Virus record (IMG/VR): IMGVR_UViG_3300019487_000074
Location: 1-31,426 of that record
DNA from: a virus
Length of the DNA: 31,426 nt
Direction: 5' to 3' (one strand)
A model generated the notes under the pieces. That model worked only from the letters and a program-made list of their open reading frames with translations. It was not told the origin of the DNA and did not search any database. A program made the position numbers and the translations under genes. This document shows, in pieces, positions 18,509 through 26,973 of the stretch; the first letter of the stretch is position 1, and each line of letters starts with the position of its first letter.

Positions 18509-18892
18509 ATGGCCGTTAAGGCATTCACGCGCACCGCAATGCCTATAGGGGAGCAGGTGCCTACCGGAGTCTTGGTTGGCTTTTGGGATGACCTTGACGC
18601 CGGAGACAGCGGTACTCCTGTTCCGGTCTGTAATATGACTGACAAAGCAGTTACGATTGAATTAGGTACCGCCGGAGATTCTACCATAACGATTCAGGGC
18701 TCTCTGGAGCCTACGAATCCTACGGTTTGGCACACGTTGAATGACCCCCAGGGCAACGCTCTAACTGGTATTGCAACTTCCAGGATTGAGCAAATCCTAG
18801 AGAACGTTTATTTTATCCGGCCTCTTCTGGGTGGCACCACTGGTGCTAACTGGGTTGTCCGGCTGATCGCCTCTACCACGGCCCGGAGGTAA
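18509..18892 (+). CDS. Hypothetical structural protein (127 aa)
   Basis: ATG with AGAGGGAGG upstream, directly after the double-hairpin element. Beta-rich: T-G-V-L-V-G-F-W-D-D-L, N-M-T-D-K-A-V-T-I-E-L-G and S-T-I-T-I-Q-G-S-L-E-P, followed by W-H-T-L-N-D-P-Q-G-N-A-L. The N-terminal part and its repeated T-I-x-I strands resemble small virion sheet proteins, but no family is certain. Confidence 0.5.
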   Translation: MAVKAFTRTAMPIGEQVPTGVLVGFWDDLDAGDSGTPVPVCNMTDKAVTIELGTAGDSTITIQGSLEPTNPTVWHTLNDPQGNALTGIATSRIEQILENVYFIRPLLGGTTGANWVVRLIASTTARR

Positions 18893-18896
18893 AGAG

Positions 18897-19421
18897 ATGC
18901 CTGAGATGAGTTTAGCCGAAGCACAGAATGTCTTCGAGAAAATGGAGACGTGGCTCCGAGCTGTCCAGAAAGTACGAGAAGCAGCGAGTGTCGTGCTTAA
19001 GTATGAGAACCACATAGCAGCTCTGGAGCAGAAAGCAAAGGAACTGGAAGGTGTTGTAGCCGATGCGACTACCAAGGCTGTAGCTGCTGAGGAAGCAGCT
19101 GTTAGAGTAGAGGCGACTTGTGCGGAGAGAAAGGCAGCTGCTCAGAAAGCCGCCGACGAGGCAGTTAACGAGTCCCACAGCATTCTAGATAAGATTCATA
19201 TCAAGTTAGCAGAGACTAAGAAAGACACAGAGGCTGCAGCCTATTCTCTCGTCTCTCAACTCGAAGATGCAAAGCTGGCTAACACCCTAGAGTTAGGGAA
19301 TCTCCAGAAACTACTGGAGTCCGAAAAGGTACGGTACACCGCAGAGATTGCTGGCTACGACAAGCAACTAGCCCTAGCTAAAGCGGCTTACGAAGAGTTT
19401 CTCCGGCGCTTCAAGGGCTAA
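18897..19421 (+). CDS. Coiled-coil protein (174 aa)
   Basis: ATG four bases after the previous stop. Nearly the whole chain is Ala/Glu/Lys-rich heptad sequence (L-E-Q-K-A-K-E-L-E-G-V-V-A-D-A and R-K-A-A-A-Q-K-A-A-D-E-A-V), so it is a long alpha-helical coiled coil, probably a rod or a multimerising linker. The final F-L-R-R-F-K-G is basic. Its place between small structural genes suggests a virion or assembly role. Confidence 0.55.
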   Translation: MPEMSLAEAQNVFEKMETWLRAVQKVREAASVVLKYENHIAALEQKAKELEGVVADATTKAVAAEEAAVRVEATCAERKAAAQKAADEAVNESHSILDKIHIKLAETKKDTEAAAYSLVSQLEDAKLANTLELGNLQKLLESEKVRYTAEIAGYDKQLALAKAAYEEFLRRFKG

Positions 19422-19442
19422 ACTAAGGATTTCTAAAAAGAT

Positions 19443-20024
19443 ATGGTAACCGAAGTTGTTCCAATTAAGGTTAAGATCGGTCTTCGTCCGAACGGGCACG
19501 CAGATCACCCAGCATGGGAGAGGTTACCCATGATTGCCGGACCGCTCGCAGGAAATCTATCACCGGAGCGTATTGATATCCAGGTTCGGCAGCATATGTG
19601 TGGGAGTTGGCATTATGATAAGCAGTCTGGACATGAGGTTTCGACTGTTGATAGTCCACGTGGTATGCAGTGGGGTATGCTGCTTGTGAGTCGTCGGTTC
19701 GCTGATGAGGCCATCGCCACATTCCCAACTCTTATAAGTGTCATGACCCAGGCGGAGACTCAAACATTCTGGGACACCAAAGCCTATGCACATCTCCCGG
19801 ACGAGAATATAGACGGTGACACTCTCAACGCCTTACAGACGCGACGGAATCTTCTATTGGCTCGTAATGCTAGTCAGGCCAGGATAGATGCTGTTCATAC
19901 AGATATAGATAAAGCCCTGGATCCTAACGATACCTCCCCAGGTGTTAAACGTAACCTGCTACGTCGGTGGGCAGATCAGTTCACCAGGCTAGGTATTACG
20001 TTCCACCCAAGTGTACAGCCATAA
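19443..20024 (+). CDS. Hypothetical protein (193 aa)
   Basis: ATG at 19443; the stop is immediately followed by the next ATG. It starts with P-I-K-V-K-I-G-L-R-P-N-G-H-A-D-H-P-A-W, followed by H-M-C-G-S-W-H-Y-D-K-Q-S-G-H, which offers several His/Cys. The C-terminal 70 residues are helical (A-R-I-D-A-V-H-T-D-I-D-K-A-L). Tight linkage to the glycosyltransferase-like gene suggests a shared function, but I recognise no domain. Confidence 0.5.
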   Translation: MVTEVVPIKVKIGLRPNGHADHPAWERLPMIAGPLAGNLSPERIDIQVRQHMCGSWHYDKQSGHEVSTVDSPRGMQWGMLLVSRRFADEAIATFPTLISVMTQAETQTFWDTKAYAHLPDENIDGDTLNALQTRRNLLLARNASQARIDAVHTDIDKALDPNDTSPGVKRNLLRRWADQFTRLGITFHPSVQP

Positions 20025-20753
20025 ATGAAGCGTGTCTTAGTTACATTCCCCAACGAGCACTGGTTACACCGAGCCCTGATGCCTGTTTGGGCTGCTCTGC
20101 TTCGAGACCAACGCTACGAGGTTAGCTTACGGCCTCCGGCAGCAAAGCCGTTTGAGAATAACCTGCACCACATTGTCATTGATTTTCTCCGAGAGAAATT
20201 TGATTTCTGGCTCTCAATCGACCGAGATAACCCCCCTATCTGCAACCCCCTAGATCTAGTTGAATTGGATCTAGACATTGTAGGCTTACCAACACCGGTC
20301 TGGCATTGGCGCGGGGGAGTCAGGGAACGGCCCATTCACTGGAACGGCTACGATTACGACCCATCGGTTGATGCATACCGGGAACACGTACCACGCGAGG
20401 GTTTGCAGCGCGTAGATGCGATCGGTACTGGCTGCTTTATGGTTGCGAGACGCGTCTTTGAGCATCCCGATCTTCAGAAGGGAGCGTTTACTCGTAAGCT
20501 CTATCCGGATGGGCGAGTCAATAAAGGCAATGACTTCAGCTTCTGTGAGCGAGCCCGAGACGCGAAGTTTTCTGTCTGGTGCCATTACGACTACCCATGT
20601 CACCACTACCAGGAGATTGATCTACACGATGCGGCACAGGCGATCAAAGGGCTACTGACACATAAGTCCTCATGTCCTATCTCGGATCTTGTCTGTGAGT
20701 GTAATGCCGTAGTCACAACAGCGGGTGAAGCAGGAGAGCGCGTTGCCAGGTAA
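20025..20753 (+). CDS. Glycosyltransferase-like protein (GT-A type)
   Basis: A 242-aa protein with M-K-R-V-L-V-T-F-P-N at the start and the metal-binding sequence F-W-L-S-I-D-R-D-N-P-P near residue 64 (D-x-D). Later, G-T-G-C-F-M-V-A-R-R-V-F about 134-145 and K-G-N-D-F-S-F-C-E-R-A-R about 167-178 follow the acceptor-side motifs of phage family 2-like glycosyltransferases. The His/Cys-rich W-C-H-Y-D-Y-P-C-H-H-Y may close the active site. It could glycosylate virion proteins or host surface sugar. It lies directly before a repeat-built tail protein, a possible target. Confidence 0.7.
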   Translation: MKRVLVTFPNEHWLHRALMPVWAALLRDQRYEVSLRPPAAKPFENNLHHIVIDFLREKFDFWLSIDRDNPPICNPLDLVELDLDIVGLPTPVWHWRGGVRERPIHWNGYDYDPSVDAYREHVPREGLQRVDAIGTGCFMVARRVFEHPDLQKGAFTRKLYPDGRVNKGNDFSFCERARDAKFSVWCHYDYPCHHYQEIDLHDAAQAIKGLLTHKSSCPISDLVCECNAVVTTAGEAGERVAR

Positions 20754-21510
20754 TACGCCATGGTGTGGTCAGGTCCTCACCGCCAAACTCTACCTACAAT
20801 CGGGCGAGTTCTCGGCCACACTGAAGACGAGTCGTGCGATCAACGTGATCGATACCAGCCCACAAGGGATTTCGTGGGACGGAGCAAACACTCCCTGGGT
20901 TGGTATCACAGATGACAAACTCTATCTGCAGTCAGGACAATTCTCAGCAACGCTGAAGACGAGCCTTGCGGTTGGCGGTGTCGATACCGCACCACGGTCG
21001 ATCTCATGGGACGGTACGGATACTCCATGGTGCGGCGCACTGTCCGACAAGCTCTATCTTCAATCCGGACAATTCTCCACTACTATGAAAACCAGTATGT
21101 CTATCGTATTGGTCGATAACGACCCACGGGGAATCTCGTGGGACAATACGAATACCCCATGGTGTGGCCAGGGGGGCGACAAGCTCTATCTTCAATCCGG
21201 ACAATTCTCCACTACTATGAAAACCAGTATGTCTATTCTATCAGTCGATAACCTTACGACCGGGATCTCATGGGACGGTACGGATACTCCATGGATTGGC
21301 AATCAGTTCGACAAGCTCTATCTTCAATCCGGACAATTCTCTGCAACGCTAAAGACGAGTCGGTCTATCACAGCGATCGACGACCTTCCGGCCGGCATCG
21401 AGAACACGGAGCGCCCATTGAGCGATTCCTTTACCACGGATCCCCCAAGATCAGACCCACCCTCCAATTCAATGATCTCTGTAGCAAGACGACGCGGAAC
21501 TCGTCCATGA
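20743..21510 (+). CDS. Tail/receptor-type protein of 44-residue repeats
   Basis: Start set at TTG 20743, six bases after GGAG; it overlaps the end of the glycosyltransferase gene. The body is five tandem copies of a 44-residue unit built on N-T-P-W-C-G, D-K-L-Y-L-Q-S-G-Q-F-S-A-T-L-K-T-S and G-I-S-W-D-G-T, each likely a blade or a pair of beta strands, as in propellers or beta-solenoids. Units 3 and 4 share a 59-base identical stretch (21046-21104 and 21178-21236). The last unit runs into a Pro/Ser/Arg-rich tail with no W-D-G-T. Probably a surface-exposed virion protein; a role in adsorption is inferred. Confidence 0.6.
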   Translation: MPGNTPWCGQVLTAKLYLQSGEFSATLKTSRAINVIDTSPQGISWDGANTPWVGITDDKLYLQSGQFSATLKTSLAVGGVDTAPRSISWDGTDTPWCGALSDKLYLQSGQFSTTMKTSMSIVLVDNDPRGISWDNTNTPWCGQGGDKLYLQSGQFSTTMKTSMSILSVDNLTTGISWDGTDTPWIGNQFDKLYLQSGQFSATLKTSRSITAIDDLPAGIENTERPLSDSFTTDPPRSDPPSNSMISVARRRGTRP

Positions 21511-21520
21511 GGGTAGAATC

Positions 21521-21802
21521 TTGAAATCTCTTTTTCACGGTTCTGGTTATCTCCTCAACGATGATCGAGCCTCTGGTGGCAAGCTTACAGAGGAGGATGT
21601 TCTCTGTTGCAGCCACTGTCAAAAGATACTCATAAAGGCGAAATGGAAAGAGGATGGTGGTTGGTGTGGGTGTTGTGGAGCACCAGTCTGTGGGCCTTGT
21701 TCGGATAGGACCTTAGTTGAAGGATGCCGTCCACACATTCAGAAGATTGATGAGCAAGTAGAAAGACTAGAACGTCAACGCGCTCTTTTAAGGAGAGGAT
21801 AA
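21521..21802 (+). CDS. Zinc-binding protein with C-terminal coil (93 aa)
   Basis: TTG start at 21521. A double Cys cluster, C-C-S-H-C near 29-33 and W-C-G-C-C-G-A-P-V-C-G-P-C about 48-60, plus G-C-R-P-H, makes a treble- or double-knuckle zinc domain. A helix E-Q-V-E-R-L-E-R-Q-R-A-L-L-R-R closes the chain. Proteins of this layout are common as unnamed genes in phage tail modules. Confidence 0.6.
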   Translation: MKSLFHGSGYLLNDDRASGGKLTEEDVLCCSHCQKILIKAKWKEDGGWCGCCGAPVCGPCSDRTLVEGCRPHIQKIDEQVERLERQRALLRRG

Positions 21803-21803
21803 A

Positions 21804-22265
21804 ATGCCAAGTTTCAGTGGAAACCAAGGTGCTTTTACACCGTCAACGGTCCAGGATAACTGGACTCTAGAAGCAGACGGTGCCGGTGAGGTGGGAGAGG
21901 TAATTTCTATCGGGTGGGGGGGCCGTATGACCACCACGACAGGTTATCGAACCCGATGGGTTCGTCCATCTACGGCAGGAGCCAGTACATTTACACCCGT
22001 AGGAGCAATCCAGGGACATAATCCAAATTATAATACGGCTCTGCTGCGGTTTGGTACATTCGCGACGGCTCCCGTTTTGCCAACCGATCCTGAGAACCTT
22101 CACGCCCAGGACTGGAACGCACACGGAGGTCTTGGGTTTGTCGTACTCCCTCTGGCAACACCCTGGCGAATCATCAACGGCTTACTGCGTAGTCAGATAA
22201 GCTGTCGGAACGTCGCCGGAGTTGATGCAAATGGATCATCCTATTCAGTGGAGTGGGTTGAGTAA
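21804..22265 (+). CDS. Hypothetical structural protein (153 aa)
   Basis: ATG one base after the previous stop, with AGGAGAGG upstream. Gly/Thr/Ser-rich and beta-heavy (T-T-T-T-G-Y-R-T-R-W-V-R-P-S-T-A-G), with an H-A-Q-D-W-N-A-H-G-G stretch. It has no membrane or signal segment. It begins like the next two genes (short Gly/Ser/Thr N-terminus), probably a virion component. The stop overlaps the next ATG (TAATG). Confidence 0.5.
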   Translation: MPSFSGNQGAFTPSTVQDNWTLEADGAGEVGEVISIGWGGRMTTTTGYRTRWVRPSTAGASTFTPVGAIQGHNPNYNTALLRFGTFATAPVLPTDPENLHAQDWNAHGGLGFVVLPLATPWRIINGLLRSQISCRNVAGVDANGSSYSVEWVE

Positions 22266-22546
22266 TGCCTACGGGGACTGCAACTCTGGATTTTGGTCCA
22301 ACCCCGACCGACGAAGCCTCCGTCACAATTACCGGGCAGGCGTCTATATTGGCATCATCCCATATTGAAGCATTCTTCATGGGTGATACTACAGCTGATA
22401 ATGGCGTAGATGAGCACGAAGAGGCAGGATCTCTCTGTCCTTTGGTGTGCGGTTCAGTTGTGGCTGGAACGGGATTTACCATTAAGGCACATTCATTGGC
22501 GGCATTAGGGACTGGACTATTTAATGTTCGGTGGGCATGGATCTAA
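22265..22546 (+). CDS. Hypothetical structural protein (93 aa)
   Basis: Coupled to the previous gene by TAATG. It starts P-T-G-T-A-T-L-D-F-G and contains A-S-V-T-I-T-G-Q-A-S-I-L and N-V-R-W-A-W-I at the end, a small beta-sandwich pattern seen in unnamed podovirus tail-region proteins. Two Cys pairs may be structural. Confidence 0.5.
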   Translation: MPTGTATLDFGPTPTDEASVTITGQASILASSHIEAFFMGDTTADNGVDEHEEAGSLCPLVCGSVVAGTGFTIKAHSLAALGTGLFNVRWAWI

Positions 22547-22557
22547 GAGGATAGACT

Positions 22558-23244
22558 ATGAGCTGGCTCCATAAAGTTCTAGGTAAAGACAGTGTAACAC
22601 AGCTCGCAGTAGATTCAACGCACTTCGCCGCCAGAATGTCAGAGCGACCCATGCACTTGGGAACAAGAGGATCCTATTCTCTTAGCGCACCAAGTGGTAC
22701 TATGGCCGCTGGTCTCGGAGCAAACGCAGAGATCTTTCAGTTTCGATGGACAGATACAACTAGAAAGATGCTCCTCCGCTCGGTTAAGTGCGCTGGAGGA
22801 GGTATAGCTGCTTTCACGGCTGGATTTGGGAAGTTTGAAGTGGTTGTTGCTCGCAGCTGGACAGCTGACGGAACCAGCGGAACTGCTATCTCTTTTGGTA
22901 CTAATGACCAAAAGAGACGAACAGACTTTGCTACGACTCTTGCTCCATCAGGACTTGGAGTTCGTATTTCGTCAACTGCGGCTCTTGGGGCTGGAACAAA
23001 GACTCTTGACGCAAATGCCTTTGCCGGACATGCCTTCGGCCTGAGTGCTACGGCTGGAGCAACTCTTGGTAATCCAGGGATCAGTATTTGGGAGAGGGAT
23101 ACTGGAGATGAGTATCCCCTTTTATTTGAGCAGAATGAGGGTTTTATAATTAGGGCCACTGTTCCTGCCACTGGTACGTGGACTTTCGTGGTTCAGGTTG
23201 AGTGGGCAGAGATAGATGCTACTGAGGTAGACGGCTGGGCTTAA
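22558..23244 (+). CDS. Hypothetical tail-region structural protein (228 aa)
   Basis: ATG at 22558. The N-terminal 40 residues are mixed, then a Gly/Ala/Thr-rich domain (F-Q-F-R-W-T-D-T-T-R-K-M-L-L) and a C-terminal beta region ending F-V-V-Q-V-E-W-A-E-I-D-A-T. Ligand-type R-S-V-K-C-A-G-G-G-I and other surface-like loops suggest a virion surface protein, without a match to a named family. A 21-base palindrome (AGAACC/GGTTCT at about 23247) lies just after the stop. Confidence 0.5.
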   Translation: MSWLHKVLGKDSVTQLAVDSTHFAARMSERPMHLGTRGSYSLSAPSGTMAAGLGANAEIFQFRWTDTTRKMLLRSVKCAGGGIAAFTAGFGKFEVVVARSWTADGTSGTAISFGTNDQKRRTDFATTLAPSGLGVRISSTAALGAGTKTLDANAFAGHAFGLSATAGATLGNPGISIWERDTGDEYPLLFEQNEGFIIRATVPATGTWTFVVQVEWAEIDATEVDGWA

Positions 23245-23271
23245 GAAGAACCTTCTAGGTTCTTTTAAACT

Positions 23272-23829
23272 ATGTCACTGCTTCTTGTCCTGGGACAAAC
23301 TCCTTCTAACGGAGCGCCAGTCGTCTTTGTCTATGACGATCAAACGCGGGACTTTGACTCTGTTCTGCGCTCTTTCCCTGGAGAATCGGTTGTTCTTGAG
23401 ATTCCTCCATTCGGGGGGAGTATTATCTCTTTTCCCCACCGACGAGAGCAGAACCCTGATCCTGTTCTACGTTTCCTACTTGATCTATCCGATCCTGTTT
23501 TCGGTAGATCTATTCCTGCTTTCCAACTACAACAAAGACAAAATCTTGATCCTATCTTACGTTTCTTAACCGATCTATCTACTCCTGTTTTTATTGCTAG
23601 TACACCTACTCTCCAATTAACGCAAAGACAAAACTTTGATGCTGTTATACGTTTTATAATTGGAGAAGCAGCTGCTCCTGTTAGCAACATATCTATTACT
23701 AATCCTGTCCTTTATGCCCCACCAAGACAGGAATTTAATCCTGTTTTGCGCTTCATAATCGGAGAGGTAGTAGTAGCGGCTCCTACAGGTGGAGAGTATA
23801 TTCCCACGTTCCGTCCGAGACGGAGGTAG
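23272..23829 (+). CDS. Protein with internal Q-N-x-D-P-V-L-R-F repeats (185 aa)
   Basis: Five repeats of a pattern ending R-Q-N-x-D-P-V-L-R-F (variants D-F-D-S-V-L-R-S, N-P-D-P-V-L-R-F, N-L-D-P-I-L-R-F, N-F-D-A-V-I-R-F and E-F-N-P-V-L-R-F) spaced 35-40 residues. Each is preceded by a short hydrophobic segment and ends with S-x-P-V-F or G-E-A/V. The end is Arg-rich (F-R-P-R-R-R). Such repeats suggest a rod or filament subunit, possibly a tail fibre part. No family is recognised. Confidence 0.5.
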   Translation: MSLLLVLGQTPSNGAPVVFVYDDQTRDFDSVLRSFPGESVVLEIPPFGGSIISFPHRREQNPDPVLRFLLDLSDPVFGRSIPAFQLQQRQNLDPILRFLTDLSTPVFIASTPTLQLTQRQNFDAVIRFIIGEAAAPVSNISITNPVLYAPPRQEFNPVLRFIIGEVVVAAPTGGEYIPTFRPRRR

Positions 23830-23831
23830 TT

Positions 23832-24161
23832 TTGGCAGTTTCTAGGTGGTACAGTGAGGGACAGAAGGTAAATCCTGCGGCCAATGATCTATTGGCAGAT
23901 ACCGGGGCCTTTAAACCCTCGGTGAACAAGACGTTCAAAGTTCTAGTTAGTTCCTCGGCAGCAGCTTCTATACAGTTGCAACACCGAGATTCTGCGAACA
24001 CTACCACGCTCCGGAGCCAATTGATACATGTAGTTGCTCTTACTCCCCTGACTATAGATCCTATGGTTAATGGTATTACCCTGGGAGAAAATGAACGCTT
24101 CCGAGTGGTTGTGGATACTACGTTAGTCGGTACTATCCAGGCTTCTATTTTTCACGATTAG
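23832..24161 (+). CDS. Tail-region protein, tandem paralog A (109 aa)
   Basis: TTG start two bases after the previous stop. It begins S-R-W-Y-S-E-G-Q-K-V-N-P-A-A-N-D-L-L-A-D-T-G and ends G-T-I-Q-A-S-I-F-H-D. The next gene has the same frame of landmarks (S-R-W-Y-S-E-G, N-K-T-F-K-V, G-I-T-L, S-A-S-I-F), so they are duplicates. Beta-rich, without known motif; probably a virion protein present in two versions. Confidence 0.6.
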   Translation: MAVSRWYSEGQKVNPAANDLLADTGAFKPSVNKTFKVLVSSSAAASIQLQHRDSANTTTLRSQLIHVVALTPLTIDPMVNGITLGENERFRVVVDTTLVGTIQASIFHD

Positions 24162-24169
24162 GAGTAGAA

Positions 24170-24511
24170 ATGCCTTCTAGATGGTACAGTGAGGGTATCA
24201 AGACTAACCCTATTGCTGGGGATCTTCTGGCAGATACAGGAGCCCTCAGTCTGGCCGATAATCTTCGGTCCCCCAACAAAACTTTTAAGGTGATGGTTTC
24301 TGGTACGATCCTCGCCAGGGTTGAGATTCAACACCGGAATGCTGCGAACTCAGCAACACTAGCTACCCAATTGCTAACTGTATTAGCAGATAGCCAGTAT
24401 CTCTGGGATCCAACAATAAGCGGCATTACACTGGCGGAAAGCGAGCGTATCCGAGTAGTGATGTTCGCTAACGCGCTAGGTTCTGTTTCCGCATCAATTT
24501 TTACGAGTTAG
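24170..24511 (+). CDS. Tail-region protein, tandem paralog B (113 aa)
   Basis: ATG with AGGAGTAG upstream. Landmarks match paralog A in order: S-R-W-Y-S-E-G-I-K-T-N-P, D-L-L-A-D-T-G-A, N-K-T-F-K-V-M-V-S-G, Q-H-R-N-A-A-N and G-I-T-L-A-E-S-E-R. It has a four-residue insert (L-A-D-N) absent from A. The pair is a recent-looking gene duplication, as the protein core is about half conserved by eye. Confidence 0.6.
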   Translation: MPSRWYSEGIKTNPIAGDLLADTGALSLADNLRSPNKTFKVMVSGTILARVEIQHRNAANSATLATQLLTVLADSQYLWDPTISGITLAESERIRVVMFANALGSVSASIFTS

Positions 24512-24520
24512 GAGACAGCC

Positions 24521-25402
24521 TTGGCTGAGTTTGATCTAGGTATTGATATTTTACGTAACGTAGTAAGACGGGCCGGAGAGATGTTGCCAACCGACGTGTC
24601 CACAGAAGCCCAGGCCGATCACTACATTGACGTAAAGATCTACATTAATAGGGCTTACTGGGAGATCTGTGCTCTGAAGCCCTGGCGTTGGGCCAGGAAA
24701 CGGACCCAGTTCGTCTCTATAGCTCAGGTAACTGGTACGGTAACTTCTATAGTAGGAGCTACGGTTACTCTATCCGCTACCATCGCTACCTCTATGGCGG
24801 GACGTAAGTTCTACTTAGAGTCCGATGGGATTCCTTTTAGAATCACCGCCCATACCGCAGGAACCGATACTCTAACGCTGTCGGCCAGTTATACTGGCAC
24901 GAATACTAGTGGTTCCTTTATCATCTTTCAAGACGAGATTACGGTAGCCTCAGACATCCTGGCTTTCCCAGTCCTTACCCAGCTACACTTCTGGGACGAT
25001 ATAACTATTATTCCAGAATCTGAATCTCTGGGTATGTCACCTCGAAATATCTACGGTACCACTAGATCCCTTTACGCCGCCTTTATTACGGACAGTGTGA
25101 TTCGTTTGGTACCGTGGACTATGGATCCTCACCTTTTTCAGGTCTCCTATAACTACCGACCGGATCCCTTAGATTTCGGGGGTTTACCAGCTACAGATAC
25201 CCCTATCCTGCCTAGGGATGATCGTATAGTTATCGCTCAGAGATCCCTAGAACTCTTGGCTACAGATAAGAGAGATGCTCGTTTACAGGAGTACAAGACA
25301 GAGGTCAGGGAATCTTTGGCTAGGATGTCTGCCAAGGAAAGTACCTTTGTTAAGCCTAGAGTTAGGCCTAGACCTGGATCTACGGTAGGGGGCTGGGTCT
25401 AA
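24521..25402 (+). CDS. Head-tail adaptor (T7 gp11-like)
   Basis: A 293-aa protein with TTG start. The N-terminal helical part (L-R-N-V-V-R-R-A-G-E-M-L-P-T and I-Y-I-N-R-A-Y-W-E-I-C-A-L-K-P-W-R-W-A) matches podovirus adaptor proteins, which begin with a helix bundle and a W-rich hook. An inserted beta domain (about residues 65-135) is rich in Thr/Ser (V-T-G-T-V-T-S-I-V-G-A-T-V-T). The C-terminal helices return with A-Q-R-S-L-E-L-L-A-T-D-K-R-D. It would join the portal ring to the nozzle encoded next. The call is mainly from layout and position. Confidence 0.55.
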   Translation: MAEFDLGIDILRNVVRRAGEMLPTDVSTEAQADHYIDVKIYINRAYWEICALKPWRWARKRTQFVSIAQVTGTVTSIVGATVTLSATIATSMAGRKFYLESDGIPFRITAHTAGTDTLTLSASYTGTNTSGSFIIFQDEITVASDILAFPVLTQLHFWDDITIIPESESLGMSPRNIYGTTRSLYAAFITDSVIRLVPWTMDPHLFQVSYNYRPDPLDFGGLPATDTPILPRDDRIVIAQRSLELLATDKRDARLQEYKTEVRESLARMSAKESTFVKPRVRPRPGSTVGGWV

Positions 25403-25403
25403 A

Positions 25404-26969
25404 GTGGCTATCATACAGATTCCTATTGCTAGTAGGGGTTTAACGGCGGAGCACGATCCCAGCCGGATAGTTACAGGGGATCTAGTAGATGCCCAGAACA
25501 TCGACTATACTGCTGGTAATCTGCTCCAAAAAGATGGTGGCTCTACTAAGTTTAATAGTACCGTCATTTCCGGGACCCCTGTCGTATTTGAGGGGAATGA
25601 TTGGTGGCCTGATACGTCTACCCAGAAACAAATCCTAGCTACCGGGGACGGTAAGCTTCTTAAGTTTGATATGACTGGGGCTTTAGAGGCTACTCTAAAG
25701 AGTGGCTTGGGTTCTAATAAAGTAACCCAGTTTATCGCAGGTGGCAAGGAAACTAGCGGCAATAACCGGAAACTATTTTCGGTTAATGGTAATGATGTAA
25801 TCCAAGTCCTTAGTGGAAATGGAGTTACCACGTCTAATATCTCCAGCCCCCCTGTGGAGTGGACTGGTACTAACCAGCCCACCTTCGGTTTTCTGTTCCG
25901 AAACTGCTTTGTGGCCGGGGGGAATCTTAACGCACCCCACAGACTTTACGGCTCAGACGCTGGAGATCACGAGAATTTAACCACCGGAGGATCCTTCAGC
26001 CTGAATATTTATCCCGGTGATGGACAGCGCTTGGTAGCAGGACTAGCCTCTATTACCCGAGCTTTCCTGTGGAAATATCCCTTTGGTGTTTACTACATAG
26101 ACGATTCAACAACTACCCCTACGGGTTGGTTCGCAAAGCCTATTACCCACGAGTTCGGATCGGCTCCTACACCCCACTCCGTTATAGCTATTGATAACGG
26201 AATTCTAGCGTTTATGTCCAACACTGGGGACATTATCCTTATGCAAGAAGGAGACGGTACTCTTTCTGGTATCCAGTTTGTTAACTTAATGAAAGCCCTA
26301 AACTTAAGGACCTTCATTCAGCAGAACTTCAACCTGGCTAGACTGGACCGGACCCAGTTGGAGTGGTACGAGGATAAGAAGCAACTACACGTAATCTACG
26401 CCGCGATAGCGACAACCGTCGAGAACCGACGCCTCGTCTTTGATTTCAACTCGGAGCGAACCCGGGTTAGTGTGGTTAATAAGGATGTTAATGAGTCCCT
26501 CTGGATGGTTCTGGATTCTACCAACATTCCTAGGCCATTTGCCGGGGATAATGTGGGATTTGTCAGGAAGCTAGACCAGACAAATCGGTTGGTTGACGGG
26601 GCAGCCTACACTCTAATCGCCCAAACGGTTCCCCACGATTTCTCTGACGTTCAGCCTGAGTTCATGGTTAAGAAACTGTTCTATAGACTCCATATGGAGT
26701 ACGAAGCCACGGGTAATTATGATGTAGGATGCGAGGTAACTATTGACAGCCGCTCCATCGGAACAGTCTACTTTAATCAATCCGGTACTGGAGCCATCTT
26801 GTCTTTTACGCTCCCTGCCGTGCTCGGGGGTAACGAGATCAGACGCAGATCCAGAGATATTGGTGGAGAAGGCTACTATCTGTCTCTACGACTTTTTGAG
26901 TCCGGACCAAACAACCCAAAGATTGCCAGAATGTGGGCAGAATTTGATCCCCTGGTACCAGCGAGGTAA
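25404..26969 (+). CDS. Tail nozzle-type protein (T7 gp12/P22 gp10-like)
   Basis: A 521-aa protein with GTG start one base after the adaptor stop. It is beta-propeller-like throughout: G-D-L-V-D-A-Q-N-I-D-Y-T-A-G-N-L-L-Q-K-D-G-G near 25-46, later W-K-Y-P-F-G-V-Y-Y-I-D-D, I-A-I-D-N-G-I-L-A-F-M-S-N-T-G-D, and W-Y-E-D-K-K-Q-L-H-V-I-Y-A. The opening G-D-x-x-x-A-x-N-I-x-Y block and V-x-K-x-G-G are standard in podovirus tubular/nozzle proteins. It closes the DNA exit tube and interacts with fibres. Confidence 0.6.
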   Translation: MAIIQIPIASRGLTAEHDPSRIVTGDLVDAQNIDYTAGNLLQKDGGSTKFNSTVISGTPVVFEGNDWWPDTSTQKQILATGDGKLLKFDMTGALEATLKSGLGSNKVTQFIAGGKETSGNNRKLFSVNGNDVIQVLSGNGVTTSNISSPPVEWTGTNQPTFGFLFRNCFVAGGNLNAPHRLYGSDAGDHENLTTGGSFSLNIYPGDGQRLVAGLASITRAFLWKYPFGVYYIDDSTTTPTGWFAKPITHEFGSAPTPHSVIAIDNGILAFMSNTGDIILMQEGDGTLSGIQFVNLMKALNLRTFIQQNFNLARLDRTQLEWYEDKKQLHVIYAAIATTVENRRLVFDFNSERTRVSVVNKDVNESLWMVLDSTNIPRPFAGDNVGFVRKLDQTNRLVDGAAYTLIAQTVPHDFSDVQPEFMVKKLFYRLHMEYEATGNYDVGCEVTIDSRSIGTVYFNQSGTGAILSFTLPAVLGGNEIRRRSRDIGGEGYYLSLRLFESGPNNPKIARMWAEFDPLVPAR

Positions 26970-26973
26970 CCAC

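Noticed and set aside
20743-21510. CRISPR array or diversity-generating retroelement template
   Set aside because: The 132-bp units are translated protein repeats, not repeat-spacer units, and no reverse transcriptase or template repeat is seen.
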